DNA of 64,000 nucleotides from a bacterium ADurb.Bin236 (GCA_002069885.1 MWCD01000006.1:45813-109812); one strand, 5' to 3'. Counted from the first letter of the stretch, positions 8,985 to 18,276 are shown. Translations and numbers: made by a program. Notes: a model not told the origin generated them from the sequence alone.

Positions 8985-10040
8985 TCACGCTTTTTCTTTC
9001 GGGTAAGACCCGATGGCCTTCAGAACAATCGTCTCGCGCCGCATGTCCTTGAGGGCCGCCTTCACGTTTTCGTCGCTCTCGTGTCCTTCCAAGTCGACGA
9101 AGAACATATATTCCCAGCGGCCCGTCGGGGACGGGCGGGAGAGCATCATCGTGAGGTTCAGGTTGTGTTTTTCGAACGACTTGAGCGCGCGGTACAGAGT
9201 GCCCGGCTCGTGCCGCACGGAGAACAGCGCGGACGTCTTGTCGTCGCCGGACGGCAGGTTTTTTTCCCTGCCCATGACGAGGAATCTGGTTTTGTTGTCG
9301 CGGTGGTCCTCGATGCGCGGGCGGATGATTTTAAGTCCGTAGATATCCGCCGCCAGCTCGCCCGCCACCGCCGCCGCGCTCTTGAACCTAGCGGCCCGCT
9401 GCGCCGCGACGGCCGTGCTGCTCACCTGTTCGATCTCTTTGCCGCGCGCGTTGCGTTTCAGCCATTCGGCGCACTGTTCCAGCGCCTTCGGGTGCGTGTA
9501 TATCTTTTTTATTTCCTTGAAGTTGTCGTGTTTGGCCATCAGGTTGAGGGAGATTTCGCTGTAAATCTCGCCCACCGCCGCCAGCGGAGTTGTCGCCAGC
9601 CTGTCGAGGGTGTTGTTGACCGCGCCCTCGTTCGAGTTCTCGAACGGGACCACCCCGTAGTCGGCCAAGCCCTTTTCGACGTCGTCGAACACCATAGAGA
9701 TGTCCTCGCAGGGGCGTTCGATTACGTTGGAGCCGAATTTTTTCAGAGCGGCGGCGTGGGAAAACGTCGCGCGCGGGCCGAGAAACGCCACCGTCGGGAG
9801 CTTCTGCAGACCCCGGCAGGCGGAAAGAATCTCGCGCCAGACCGCCTCGATGCGCGCCTCGTCCAGCGGCCCTTCGTTAAGCTCCGCAAGACGCGCGATG
9901 ATTTTTTTCTCTCTAGCCGGGTCGTAATTCGTTCTCTTGAACCGGGCCGTCTTCAGGGCAAGCTCCGCCCGCTCAGACAGCAGTTTCAGAATCTTCTCGT
10001 CGACGGCGTCTATCTGCCGCCTGATATCCGACTTGCCCAT
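8985..10040 (-). CDS. pheA: Bifunctional chorismate mutase/prephenate dehydratase
   Basis: A 351-residue P-protein of phenylalanine biosynthesis. The start MGKSDIRRQID is preceded by GGAGGGCC. Residues 1-85 form the AroQ helical chorismate mutase domain (RRQIDAVDEKILKLLSERAEL). The prephenate dehydratase domain starts at VAFLGPRATFSHAAA and includes the catalytic NKTRF motif. The C-terminal ACT domain carries LSRPSPTGRWEYMFFVDLEG, a variant of the ESRP phenylalanine-binding site, so feedback inhibition by phenylalanine is expected. It is followed closely by the thymidylate-synthase-like gene, possibly co-transcribed. Confidence 0.95.
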   Translation of the reverse strand: MGKSDIRRQIDAVDEKILKLLSERAELALKTARFKRTNYDPAREKKIIARLAELNEGPLDEARIEAVWREILSACRGLQKLPTVAFLGPRATFSHAAALKKFGSNVIERPCEDISMVFDDVEKGLADYGVVPFENSNEGAVNNTLDRLATTPLAAVGEIYSEISLNLMAKHDNFKEIKKIYTHPKALEQCAEWLKRNARGKEIEQVSSTAVAAQRAARFKSAAAVAGELAADIYGLKIIRPRIEDHRDNKTRFLVMGREKNLPSGDDKTSALFSVRHEPGTLYRALKSFEKHNLNLTMMLSRPSPTGRWEYMFFVDLEGHESDENVKAALKDMRRETIVLKAIGSYPKEKA

Positions 10041-10219
10041 TTGGCCCTCCAGCCGCGCCGCCCGTTGCGCGTCGATCCGGTTTCCGTCCCGTCCGCTTCC
10101 GCGCGCAGCTTCCAAAGATTCTAGCAATTCCCGCCCCACGTGTAAACGCGCCGCATAGACAGCCTTTTGCGCTCGCATACAGCCGCCATCGCTGATGGAA
10201 CGTTCCCGGATTTCTCATG

Positions 10220-10249
10220 TTGACAATGTGAGAACCTCTGCGCTAATGT
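10220..10249 (+). promoter_or_regulatory. Possible promoter of the membrane protein at 10299
   Basis: A perfect TTGACA at 10220-10225 is followed, after 18 bp, by a weak -10-like TAATGT. It lies in the divergent space between pheA and the downstream membrane protein gene. The weak -10 keeps confidence low. Confidence 0.3.
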
Positions 10250-10298
10250 AGTATTTAGAATATTTAAGTTAGACAAATACGCAGGAGCTTCTAATCCA

Positions 10299-11417
10299 AT
10301 GAGCGGCGAATATCCGCAAAAATCCTTGTCTATCGAGCGCAGCCCTCTTCAGGCAATGAGAGATGGAGCGCCTTTCATTGCCGTTTACATGTGTTTATAC
10401 GCTGCGGCAAGATTCCTTTCAAACAAATCGTTCTTGGAATATTTTGGCATAAAACAAACGGTCTCATATTCTTTAGTCGCTATGGCGCTGTCCTTGTTCA
10501 TAGCTTTTTATCTTGCCTGCATTCTTGTCGCTTTGTTTGCGCGAATGACAAATACGCCTATGGCGCGAGGTTTTTTCAGGAGCGGCTGGCAAGTTTTTCC
10601 TCAAATGATTTTCGCGCAGCTCTGCATTTTCATTATCGGGCTGTTCCTGCTGTTTCCTGCCTATGTTGCGACTTTGGCGTTGTCGGGGCTTCGCGGCGCT
10701 GTTCCACCTGATGTATTCGACAAAGACAGTATATGGTTGCCGTTCAGTATCGCGTATTTGCTGGGCATATACATGGATTCAATGATTGTGATTTCGAGAA
10801 ACCATCCGGTCGGCGAGTATTATTATATTAAAGCATGGTTTATCGACGGCCCAAGATTTCTTCTAAAGAACTTAAAAAAATCATCCGGTTTGATAATCCT
10901 TAGCGCGGCTATTACGGCGATAGGCATGCTGACCAAGAGAATTCTGCCTCTATCTGAGCAGATGTTTGCCACTATCGCGATATGGGTGTTCTTAGATTTT
11001 CTGTTTATATATATCAAACTCTCCGCGATAAGCATTCTAATCAAAAGCTGTTGGAATCCCTTTGCGGAGCATCCATTTCAAATGGAGTTGGCTTATGAAA
11101 CATCCGACCCTGAAGAAGCGCGAATAGCGGCGCGGGCGCTGGATGAAGAACGGATATTTTACAAAACATATCCCGGCTTCGAAAACGCCGCCGTTGGGCT
11201 TGAACAAAAGTTATTTGACAAAGCGGGATTCTACGTGAAGTTGGACGGCTCAATCATAACAGCTTCGGATTTGATAGATAACGGGTTGAGAGAAGCGCGC
11301 GGCGAAAAACTTTCTCCCGAACAACAAGTTGAGAGATCGGAAAACACTCGTTTGATGATCGAACAATTGAGGGAGAAGCGAGGTTCGATTCGGCAAAGAA
11401 ATAGAAAGAAACGATAG
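10299..11417 (+). CDS. Polytopic membrane protein with soluble C-terminal domain
   Basis: A 372-residue protein with about five or six hydrophobic helices between residues 25 and 255. A charged cytoplasmic-type C-terminal domain follows, containing YETSDPEEARIAARALDEE, reminiscent of small DUF2007-like modules, though I cannot confirm that. The extreme C-terminus is strongly basic (RGSIRQRNRKKR). GC content is lower than in neighbours. The ATG start follows CAGGAGCTTC. The 3' end converges on a coiled-coil gene 15 bases away. Function unknown. Confidence 0.65.
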   Translation: MSGEYPQKSLSIERSPLQAMRDGAPFIAVYMCLYAAARFLSNKSFLEYFGIKQTVSYSLVAMALSLFIAFYLACILVALFARMTNTPMARGFFRSGWQVFPQMIFAQLCIFIIGLFLLFPAYVATLALSGLRGAVPPDVFDKDSIWLPFSIAYLLGIYMDSMIVISRNHPVGEYYYIKAWFIDGPRFLLKNLKKSSGLIILSAAITAIGMLTKRILPLSEQMFATIAIWVFLDFLFIYIKLSAISILIKSCWNPFAEHPFQMELAYETSDPEEARIAARALDEERIFYKTYPGFENAAVGLEQKLFDKAGFYVKLDGSIITASDLIDNGLREARGEKLSPEQQVERSENTRLMIEQLREKRGSIRQRNRKKR

Positions 11418-11432
11418 GCAATAGACGCGCGT

Positions 11433-11756
11433 TCAGCCTTTTGGTTGTCTGCTTTCGAGGTCGGCTTTCCGGACGGCGTCCGTTTTTTCGGAGCGTTCAG
11501 CGTTAATGCGGTCGCGTTCGCCTTGAAGCTGAGCCTCAAGCTCGGGGATCAGTTGCCGTATCTCTTCCTGAGAGAACTGGGACTCGGCCTCTCGCAGCCG
11601 GGCGGACACTTTCAGCTCGATCTCCGCAATGAGGGCGTCGTACTCCCTGTTTATGTCGCGTATCTGCTGTTTAGCTTCTTTCGAAAGCTCGGTCGGGTCG
11701 TCTTGAGGGACGATGTCCTTTGTTTTTTCGAGAGCCAGTTCGAGAGCGGATTTCAT
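11433..11756 (-). CDS. Small coiled-coil protein, 107 aa
   Basis: The start MKSALELALEKT is preceded by GGGAGGCC, which decides it over a longer frame. From about residue 20 onward the protein is almost entirely charged helix (ELSKEAKQQIRDINREYDAL, then EAESQFSQEEIRQLIPELEA) and is predicted to form a coiled coil. There is no signal peptide or membrane segment. Similar small helical proteins occur in several environmental lineages without assigned roles. It sits downstream of, and on the same strand as, the secreted protein at 11842, separated by 85 bases. Confidence 0.6.
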   Translation of the reverse strand: MKSALELALEKTKDIVPQDDPTELSKEAKQQIRDINREYDALIAEIELKVSARLREAESQFSQEEIRQLIPELEAQLQGERDRINAERSEKTDAVRKADLESRQPKG

Positions 11757-11841
11757 AATCGGGCCTCCCGCCGGTGAGCGTTTCCCGGCGCACATAAGTT
11801 TATGAACTTTTCTGCAAAACGACAACGACTTCGCCGATGTT

Positions 11842-12798
11842 TCACCTGCCGCCGAAAACGGCCCCGCCGAAGTAGAGTATGGCGTAAGGAGTGGAGTCGG
11901 CGAGGGTGAGGTCGCGGTTGGAAGGGGCGATGCCGCCGGTTCCGCAGAATATTTTCAGCCCGCGTTCGGGCTTGGGCGTCAGCTTGTCTATCGCGGCGGA
12001 CATACAGATTCTGCGTCCGGCGATCTTAACTTCAGCTTCTCCGGCGGCGGCTCCCTCGTTGGCCAGCTTGTCCAGAGTGTAAAGCCCGCTGAGGTTGAGC
12101 GCGGGCAGGTGCGCCATAAATCCAGAAGTGTTGTCGATGGAGCTTCTGCTGGGCCTAAAGCGAACGTCGTCGGGAATATAACCGACGATTAACGCGGCGG
12201 CCCCGATGTTGGTGAAAGACTGGAAGACGGCGCGGGTCTCTCCGCAAACCATCAGAGAGGAGCCGTTGTGTCCGGCCTCCGCCCCCAAGATGTCCAACGA
12301 GGCGGGGATATCGAGATCCTCGCCGTCGGAGGTTATCGGAGTCAGAAGCGCGGGTCGGAAGTCATCGAGTTTGGGAAGCTGTATGACCTCGTTGCCGACC
12401 TCGTCTGACGCGCGGATGAAGAATTCGGCCTCGCCCGCCGGGATGGAATCTGCGACAACGGTCCACCAAAGCGACCTTGAGGGGTCGGGAGACATCGGGA
12501 TGTCCGCCGGTTTCAGTTCGCCGCCCGCGCGGATAGCGAACACCCGCGCGGATTTGACTTTGAACTTGCTGATCTCCGGGTCGACCCATATCTTGGCGGA
12601 TATGACCGCCGAGCCGGGGGCGGTTCCGGGAGAAAGAGAGACGTCTAAGATGTCGGGCGGGACGTCCTGAAGGTTGTTCCCGAACGCTTGAGGGATGTTG
12701 TTGAAGATGGAGTCGGGCATCTGCTGGGCGCAGGCCGCCGAGGCTGTCAGAGCCGCCGCCGCAACGGCGGACATGATGGTTTTCGTCAGTTTTTTCAT
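11842..12798 (-). CDS. Secreted protein coupled to a GH84-like glycosidase
   Basis: A 318-residue protein with a clear Sec signal peptide (residues 1-24, ending ...SAACA|QQ). The mature part looks beta-rich with at least one Ig-like region (residues 50-135, containing EVGNEVIQLP). Its second half holds Cys residues in VCGETRAV, RRICMS and KIFCGTGG that could pair in the periplasm. The ATG overlaps the stop of the upstream glycosidase (ATGA), so the two are translationally coupled and probably act in the same compartment. No family is recognised. Confidence 0.65.
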   Translation of the reverse strand: MKKLTKTIMSAVAAAALTASAACAQQMPDSIFNNIPQAFGNNLQDVPPDILDVSLSPGTAPGSAVISAKIWVDPEISKFKVKSARVFAIRAGGELKPADIPMSPDPSRSLWWTVVADSIPAGEAEFFIRASDEVGNEVIQLPKLDDFRPALLTPITSDGEDLDIPASLDILGAEAGHNGSSLMVCGETRAVFQSFTNIGAAALIVGYIPDDVRFRPSRSSIDNTSGFMAHLPALNLSGLYTLDKLANEGAAAGEAEVKIAGRRICMSAAIDKLTPKPERGLKIFCGTGGIAPSNRDLTLADSTPYAILYFGGAVFGGR

Positions 12799-14501
12799 TT
12801 TTTCAGTCCGAGTATTTTTTTGATTTGGTCGACGCTCGCGGAGTCCGCCGGGAGAGACATTGAAGCGAGCGCGGCGGACGCGCGGGAGAAAGCGTCCAGC
12901 CCTTTTTCAAGCGCCGGAGCGACTTCCGCCGCGAACATGGGCGACAGTTCCGCCGCCGGGAGCGCTGATGAATAGCTGTTCAGCAACTCACGCAGGCTCG
13001 CGGCCGAGCCAGCGGCTTTCGAGGCGTCGGACAGCGATTCGAGCAGAGCGGGAATATGCGCGATGTTAGCCGGAGAAACCTTCTCTCCCTTTATCAACAG
13101 GGCCAGCAGAAGCGCGTCTCCCGCCGGCTGCCCGCCAGCGATTATTTCCGACGCGCGGCGGATAGACCGCGCCGGGTCGTAAGCTTCCGGGTTCCACCCG
13201 TAGTCCGCGACTGTGGAATCGACGAAGCGGGACATCTTGGCGCGGGAGTCGTCGGCGAATCCGTAAGGGTTGTTCAGATAGCTTGAAGTCAGCTTGTAGA
13301 TGTCGGGGTCGCGCCGTTCGACCGGGCCGAGAGGAGACCAGTTGTCGCCGATGGCGGGCGGCCGCCCAACCAACTTGATGAACTCTCTTACGTCGTCGGC
13401 GGGAATGGAGTTTGACACTATGTCTCGGCCCGTCCAGCCGATGTCGATGTCCGGGTGAAGCTTTTCGCGAACGATGCGCATGTAGTCCGTCGGCGTCCAG
13501 CCCCAGTACTGGTTGGGCACGAAGAAGAGCTTCACATCACGGTCGCGCTCGCGCAGCGCGTCGAGAAGCTTGTTCGTCACTTCCACTTCCGCTTCCGCTA
13601 TGTTCTTGTACGCCGCCCTGTCTGCGGGCGTCGAAAGGTAGGGTAGCACGTCGTCGAAGAATATGCCGAACCGCCTGACGCCGATTTCCTGCATCCGGGC
13701 GTACTTAGCTGCGAGGACCTCAAACTCCGCCGGGTCGGAATACTCCATAGACATGGCGGGGGAAAGAGAATAGGCGAATTCCACATGGTTGCGGGCGCTC
13801 GCTTCGACGTACTGCTTGAACCATTCCATCTCTTCGTCGGGATGGGGGGCGCGCCACCTGCGCCTGAAGTACATGCCTTCCTTCGGCGCGTATATAAAGG
13901 AGTTCATTTTCATCTTGCCAGTCCACTCGATGATGGCGAGGCGTTTTTCATGCGACCACACGCTGTAGCCGCCTTCGAGAACTCCCCTGTACGAGAAAGC
14001 CGGGAAATCAATCACTTCGCCCGCCGCGAGTTTCGCGCCGCCTTTGGCGATAAGCTGCTCCAGCGTCAGCGCCGCGTAGAAAAAACCCGCCCCTGTCCGG
14101 GCAGATATCTTTATCTCCGCCCTGTCTCCCGCCGAGACTTCAATACGGTATCCCTCTTGCCGGAAAACGGTCTCGTGTTCCGGGCCGCCGAATTCGAAGG
14201 AGATAAGCCCCGCGCCGTCTTCCGGAGACGCTGACATTCCTTTTTTGCCGAGCGCTTCCGCGAGGTAGTCGAGCGCCTGAGAGCCGACAAGCCTCTCGTC
14301 TGCGTCGATCTCGAAAGACGCGGGCGCGGATATCCAGCCCGTCAGGCACGCCTGTTGAGGAGCCGGGTAAATGACAGCCGCGGCGTCTATGGCGCATTCC
14401 GCCGCCGCAGTCGCGCTCGAGGGCGCCGATGTAATCGCCGTAGCGATGGCAATCGCCGCGACCAAAGCGATTCTTGTTGCGTTCTGTTTTACTTTTATCA
14501 T
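12795..14501 (-). CDS. GH84-type beta-N-acetylglucosaminidase-like protein
   Basis: A 568-residue secreted protein: signal peptide residues 1-33, an N-terminal alpha/beta region (about 40-165), then a TIM-barrel opening with RGVLEGGYSVWSHEKR (172-187). This corresponds to the RGVIEGFYG..W....R motif of GH84 hyaluronidase/O-GlcNAcase enzymes. FFDDV at 281-285 carries the paired Asp catalytic residues, and a helical C-terminal domain follows. The expected action is removal of terminal N-acetylglucosamine by substrate-assisted catalysis in the periplasm or outside. The start chosen matches the signal peptide; the longer frame upstream would bury it. Coupled to the following secreted gene by an ATGA overlap. 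Confidence 0.85.
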   Translation of the reverse strand: MIKVKQNATRIALVAAIAIATAITSAPSSATAAAECAIDAAAVIYPAPQQACLTGWISAPASFEIDADERLVGSQALDYLAEALGKKGMSASPEDGAGLISFEFGGPEHETVFRQEGYRIEVSAGDRAEIKISARTGAGFFYAALTLEQLIAKGGAKLAAGEVIDFPAFSYRGVLEGGYSVWSHEKRLAIIEWTGKMKMNSFIYAPKEGMYFRRRWRAPHPDEEMEWFKQYVEASARNHVEFAYSLSPAMSMEYSDPAEFEVLAAKYARMQEIGVRRFGIFFDDVLPYLSTPADRAAYKNIAEAEVEVTNKLLDALRERDRDVKLFFVPNQYWGWTPTDYMRIVREKLHPDIDIGWTGRDIVSNSIPADDVREFIKLVGRPPAIGDNWSPLGPVERRDPDIYKLTSSYLNNPYGFADDSRAKMSRFVDSTVADYGWNPEAYDPARSIRRASEIIAGGQPAGDALLLALLIKGEKVSPANIAHIPALLESLSDASKAAGSAASLRELLNSYSSALPAAELSPMFAAEVAPALEKGLDAFSRASAALASMSLPADSASVDQIKKILGLKK

Positions 14502-14623
14502 GATGATTTCTCTGCCCCGCCGAGGTTTCTTCTGCCGATGAAACCCGCTGATGTCTAAAAAAGCCAATCAATAAGATAGGTTGAAGCCCGCCGGTGTGTC
14601 AAATAATTTGCTCGGCAAGCGTT

Positions 14624-14652
14624 TTGACTTTTATGGAAAGTCCGTATATTAT
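14624..14652 (+). promoter_or_regulatory. Promoter of the secreted protein at 14661
   Basis: TTGACT at 14624-14629 and TATTAT at 14647-14652, with 17 bp between, match sigma-70 elements. Transcription would begin about one or two bases before the ATG at 14661, and no ribosome-binding site precedes that ATG, so the mRNA may be leaderless. Confidence 0.55.
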
Positions 14653-14660
14653 TTTTTCTC

Positions 14661-15479
14661 ATGAAAATTAAGAGCCTATTGATTGTGTTGACGGTTGCAT
14701 TTTTTGCGGCGGCTTCCTTTGCGACGGCTGAGAGCGCCGAAGCGCCGGGAGCATCTGTATTCATAGACGATTCATCGATAATCAAGAATCTTGTCATACT
14801 GTGCGACGGCGGGGGAATGCGGTTTTCGCTCGCCGCAGCGGCCCCGCAGGGCGTGCGCAGACTCGAACTTCTATCCGGCAGTTCCATCGTCGCCGCAAAG
14901 GAATGCTACGGCTCTGAAATGTGCAGGATGGCTGGCTTCGCAGGATTGGCCTCTCTGTCGAGCGGTGTCATCACCGCCGTCGCAAGCGATAAATCCGGGC
15001 GCGAGCAGCGCGAGCGCGTCCGCCTCAACGTCGAAAATAGCGACCCCAAAGTTTACATGATAACCTCGATGCCGATGATGGAAGGCTTTGCGCCCGCTAT
15101 CATGGCCGAAGGAGAGCAAGAGGGCGGGAACGCCCCTGAAGCCGCAAAACCCGACGAGAAACGGCCTCCGGCTATTTCAGGCGAGCTTTCCTCCGCCGTC
15201 AAAGGTCCGGACATGTCAGCGACCATCAAAAAGAACGGCGCCAACGACTACACCATTTCGATATTCGCGCGCGACGACTCCGGCGTGAACTTCATCCAGA
15301 TACTTGAAAACGGCTCTTTCTACGATGTGGAGAGATGTGAAGACAAGAAGGAATGCGGTTTCACAAAAAACGTTAAAAGCAGAAAACCCGGAAGAAATTC
15401 CTATCTTATAAAATCGATGAACAGCAAAGGCGCGCTCTCGTTTCAGGAAGAATTTCTGGTGTTTACAGCCGCCGAATGA
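14661..15479 (+). CDS. Secreted protein with two Cys-pair Ig-like modules
   Basis: A 272-residue protein with a signal peptide of about 23 residues (cleavage after FATA). Two similar beta-rich modules are visible, roughly residues 40-130 and 175-270. Each holds a pair of close cysteines (CYGSEMC and CEDKKEC) and a following VITAVASDKSG or YLIKSMNSKG strand, separated by a Glu/Pro/Lys-rich linker. This resembles duplicated Ig-like or Fn3-like repeats of surface proteins. It is divergent from the GH84-like operon, and 159 bases separate the starts. Function unknown. Confidence 0.7.
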   Translation: MKIKSLLIVLTVAFFAAASFATAESAEAPGASVFIDDSSIIKNLVILCDGGGMRFSLAAAAPQGVRRLELLSGSSIVAAKECYGSEMCRMAGFAGLASLSSGVITAVASDKSGREQRERVRLNVENSDPKVYMITSMPMMEGFAPAIMAEGEQEGGNAPEAAKPDEKRPPAISGELSSAVKGPDMSATIKKNGANDYTISIFARDDSGVNFIQILENGSFYDVERCEDKKECGFTKNVKSRKPGRNSYLIKSMNSKGALSFQEEFLVFTAAE

Positions 15480-15487
15480 CGCGATGT

Positions 15488-15852
15488 TTAAGGGAAAACT
15501 TTTGAAAAAGTTTTCCCTTAAAATCCCTTTCAAAACGTTTCCTTGCGCGCGGCGAAGCGGGCGCGTTCGCGCCTGCGCTCCGCCGCGCTCATGTGAAAAG
15601 ATATTGGGAAAGGGTTTTCAGTGGGATCCTATTCATAAATGATTTCACATCATGCGTTGCGCAACCACAACCGTAGGGGCGACCCTTGCGGTCGCCCGAA
15701 ATGTTAAAAGGGCGGGGGCAAGCCCCGCCCCTACGATTACGATTTTAAATGGGGCGTCGGGAGGAGAAGCGCGTCAGCGATTCGCTCCCGACGGCCAGTG
15801 AAACGTTTTGAAGAGAATCCAAAGAGAAACTTTTTCAAAAGTTTCTCTTTGG
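15488..15852. repeat. Family A repeat, full length with nested E element (copy A3)
   Basis: Both terminal hairpins are present: TTAAGGGAAAAC-type at 15488-15521 and CCAAAGAGAAAC-type at 15819-15852. The inverted arms TTTCAAAACGTTTC and GAAACGTTTTGAAGAG lie just inside. Relative to the copy at 50636 it carries about 95 extra bases containing a separate GTAGGGGCG palindromic element. It lies between convergent genes. Confidence 0.85.
15672..15735. repeat. Family E palindromic element nested in A3
   Basis: A 64-bp element with 10-bp terminal inverted repeats (CGTAGGGGCG at 15672, CGCCCCTACG at 15726) and two internal hairpins, GGGCGACC/GGTCGCCC and GGGCGGGG/CCCCGCCC. Short GTAGGGGCG repeats of this kind are common in several bacterial phyla. 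Confidence 0.7.
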
Positions 15853-15867
15853 CCGCCGGAGGCGCTT

Positions 15868-16680
15868 TCATCGGCTGAGAGCGCCGCCGAGTCTTGCGGC
15901 CAAGGGCATGATGTGGCTGTAAACGGCAGACGCGTTGCGCCAGTGTCCGCGGCGAAGATTTTTTTGCAGCAGCTTGAACGCTTTCCGGCCCAAGGGTTTC
16001 GAAAACGGTTGCATTAGACAGGCGAGAAACGGGTCTCCCATCCACAAGTGTTTATGTCCGGGCAACAGAATGTCGAAGTCGATGTCCGCGAGCGTTTCTA
16101 GAGAGCCGCGCCAATCGTCGTAGTCGCTCATTATGCGAGAACTGCCGGGCACAAGGCAGTCGCCAGTGAATAGGATGGTTTTGCCCGAGACCTCGACCCG
16201 GACACAGACTGAGCCGGGAGTATGGCCGGGGGTATGAATGCATTCGAAGGTCAAGCCGGCTATGTCGAGACTTTGCCGCGAGGACATCAGGATATCTACG
16301 CGCTGCGGAGAAATCCTCTCGCCGAAAAACCAGCCCGCGCAGGTGCGTTCGCTGTCGGCTGTTTCAACAGGAGCCGCATCAGCCTCATGCAGCGCGAGCG
16401 GCAGAGCGGGATTCTCCTTGCGGAGTCGTTCGATTCCGGCGATATGGTCGTAGTGGCAGTGCGTGCCGAGCACGACGGCGATGTTCTCCGGTCTCGCGCC
16501 GAGCGAGGCGAGGACGCCGAGCAGCTTATTGTGCGCCTTGCCGCTGCCGCAGTCGACAAGCGCCGGAGCGTCGCCCATCACCAGATAAGCCGAACTGTCG
16601 TAATGATGCGTCAGTTCCGAATCAGCGACTCGATATACGTTTTCATGCATTCTTTCATATGCGGGTTCTTTTTTCATCAT
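15868..16680 (-). CDS. Metallo-beta-lactamase-fold hydrolase
   Basis: A 270-residue cytoplasmic hydrolase. The dinuclear-metal motif THCHYDHIAG is at about residues 73-82, with further ligands in HTPGHTPGS and FTGDCL and the last His in LLPGHKHLW. The order matches the glyoxalase II/RNase Z-like MBL superfamily. The C-terminal 60 residues are basic and helical and not typical of glyoxalase II, so the substrate is unclear. The start has AAGAGGA upstream and two consecutive Met codons. A single gene that is divergent from the radical SAM gene and convergent with the secreted gene at 14661. Confidence 0.8.
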   Translation of the reverse strand: MMKKEPAYERMHENVYRVADSELTHHYDSSAYLVMGDAPALVDCGSGKAHNKLLGVLASLGARPENIAVVLGTHCHYDHIAGIERLRKENPALPLALHEADAAPVETADSERTCAGWFFGERISPQRVDILMSSRQSLDIAGLTFECIHTPGHTPGSVCVRVEVSGKTILFTGDCLVPGSSRIMSDYDDWRGSLETLADIDFDILLPGHKHLWMGDPFLACLMQPFSKPLGRKAFKLLQKNLRRGHWRNASAVYSHIMPLAARLGGALSR

Positions 16681-16784
16681 TCCTCTTATCGGCTTTCGCC
16701 GAAAATTTTACACCAATCGCGGTCGCAATAAACAACCTTTCCTCAAACATTTGTTCACAGTGCGAAGTTGCCGTCCGCTGCTGT

Positions 16785-16790
16785 TATAAT
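16785..16790 (+). promoter_or_regulatory. -10 box just upstream of the B12-radical SAM gene
   Basis: A perfect TATAAT ends seven bases before the ATG at 16798, so transcription would start at or next to the initiation codon. No clear -35 is found at the usual distance. A GGCGG close to the ATG could only serve a transcript starting further upstream. Confidence 0.4.
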
Positions 16791-16797
16791 AGGCGGC

Positions 16798-18276
16798 ATG
16801 AAAGCGATGTTCGTGTGCATGGGAGCCGAGAACCTCGGTGTTGAATATCTTGCGGCAGAAGCGAGGGCCGCCGGCCACGAGGTTTCTCTGGCGTTCGACC
16901 CGGCGGTATTCGGCGGCCAGCTAATGTGGGACATCCCGACGCTGGCCCGGCGGTTGGACTTGAGGAAAAAAATCGCCGCGCGCGCGGCGTCGGAAAAACC
17001 GGATGTAGCGGCCTTTTCATGTCTGTCCGGAAACTACGCTTGGGCGCTGGCGGCGGCGGGCGACGTGAAGGAGGCCTCGCCTTCGACGAAGATATTTCTG
17101 GGCGGGCCGCACCCGACGGCTGTTCCGGAGAGGGCTGCCTCCGAGCCTGTGGCAGACGCGATAGCGGTCGGCGAGGCGGACTCGACGTTCGCGATGATGC
17201 TGCAGCGGGCCGGGGAAGGCCCGCGAGCCGTCGGCGACCCTCCGCCGGGCGTGTGGGAAAAACTTCCGGGCGGCGGGATCGCGACCGGCGGCCCGCCGCG
17301 CCTTGTCTCCGATTTGGATTCCCTGCCGTTCCCAGCGAAGGACTTGTTCTACGAGCGCGTCCCTTCCCTCCAGAGCCACTACATGATAATGTCCGCGCGG
17401 GGATGCCCGTACAACTGTTCGTACTGCTACAAAAGCCTAGAGGCGCACTGCGCGCCCGGCTCCAACCCCGTGCGCCGAAGATCTCCGGAAAACACCCTGC
17501 AAGAGTTGCGCGAGGCGAAAGCTCGCTGGCGACTCCGCATGGTCGTCTTCAGGGACGACGTGTTTACGCTCAACCGCAAGTGGCTGGAGCGGTTCACCGA
17601 GGGATACCGTCGGGACGTCGCGCTGCCGTACTTCTGTTACACGCATCCCGCCGCGCTCGACGCCGGGACCGCCGACCTGATAAAAGAAGGCGGGTGCTCG
17701 TTCGTCACCATCGGAGTGCAGTCCGTGGACGAAGCACAGAGGCGCGAAATCCTCAACAGAAAATACACCAACGACCAAGCGAGACGCGCGGTGGCCCTGC
17801 TCAAGGAGCGAGGCATAACGGTGTCGGTAGACCATATAGCGGGCATCCCCGGAGACACGGAGGAAAAGCTGATGGACGCCGCCCGGTTCTATAATGAAAT
17901 GAGACCGGACAGGCTGCTCACGTTCTGGCTGACATACTATCCGGGCACGCGAATCATGAAGACGGCGCTCGAAACGGGCGCGATAACGGAAAAGGACAAA
18001 GAAAGGATAGAATCCGGCGGCGCTGGACACAGATACAGCGGGGGCGGCGCGGGCGGCTTGACACCGGCAATGAAGAGGATGCCCGCCGTCATGGCTCTTG
18101 CCTCCATACTGCCCAAGCGGATGGCGGCGCGGTTTCTCGACAGCCCGCTGCGGCGGCTAGTCCCGGCATCGTTCGCCGCGCACAACATTCTGCTGTTCGT
18201 CAACGCGATAAAGATAAAAGACCCTTTTTTTATATATAATATTTCGTTTTTCCTGTCGCGCAAGCGGGTTCCGTGA
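16798..18276 (+). CDS. B12-binding radical SAM protein
   Basis: A 492-residue enzyme with an N-terminal cobalamin-binding Rossmann domain (residues 1-150, including ENLGVEYLAAEARAAGHEVS and FLGGPHPTAVPE). A radical SAM core follows with the 4Fe-4S ligands C203, C207 and C210 in GCPYNCSYC. Downstream core features include GVQSVDEAQRREILNRKY and ISVDHIAGIPGDTEE-type strands. Members of this class often carry out methylations or rearrangements in lipid, hopanoid or natural-product pathways; the substrate here is not evident. An internal ATG start at 16798 is preferred over the TTG at 16768. An adenosyltransferase for cobalamin is encoded elsewhere in the window. Confidence 0.85.
   Translation: MKAMFVCMGAENLGVEYLAAEARAAGHEVSLAFDPAVFGGQLMWDIPTLARRLDLRKKIAARAASEKPDVAAFSCLSGNYAWALAAAGDVKEASPSTKIFLGGPHPTAVPERAASEPVADAIAVGEADSTFAMMLQRAGEGPRAVGDPPPGVWEKLPGGGIATGGPPRLVSDLDSLPFPAKDLFYERVPSLQSHYMIMSARGCPYNCSYCYKSLEAHCAPGSNPVRRRSPENTLQELREAKARWRLRMVVFRDDVFTLNRKWLERFTEGYRRDVALPYFCYTHPAALDAGTADLIKEGGCSFVTIGVQSVDEAQRREILNRKYTNDQARRAVALLKERGITVSVDHIAGIPGDTEEKLMDAARFYNEMRPDRLLTFWLTYYPGTRIMKTALETGAITEKDKERIESGGAGHRYSGGGAGGLTPAMKRMPAVMALASILPKRMAARFLDSPLRRLVPASFAAHNILLFVNAIKIKDPFFIYNISFFLSRKRVP

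Noticed and set aside
8655..10124. Long open frame on the + strand (about 489 codons)
   Set aside because: It lies antisense to the thymidylate-synthase-like gene and pheA; GC-rich codon bias leaves the opposite strand open, and its translation is low-complexity and basic.
16926..17894. 322-codon frame inside the radical SAM gene
   Set aside because: An Arg/Gly-rich shadow frame of a well-supported gene.
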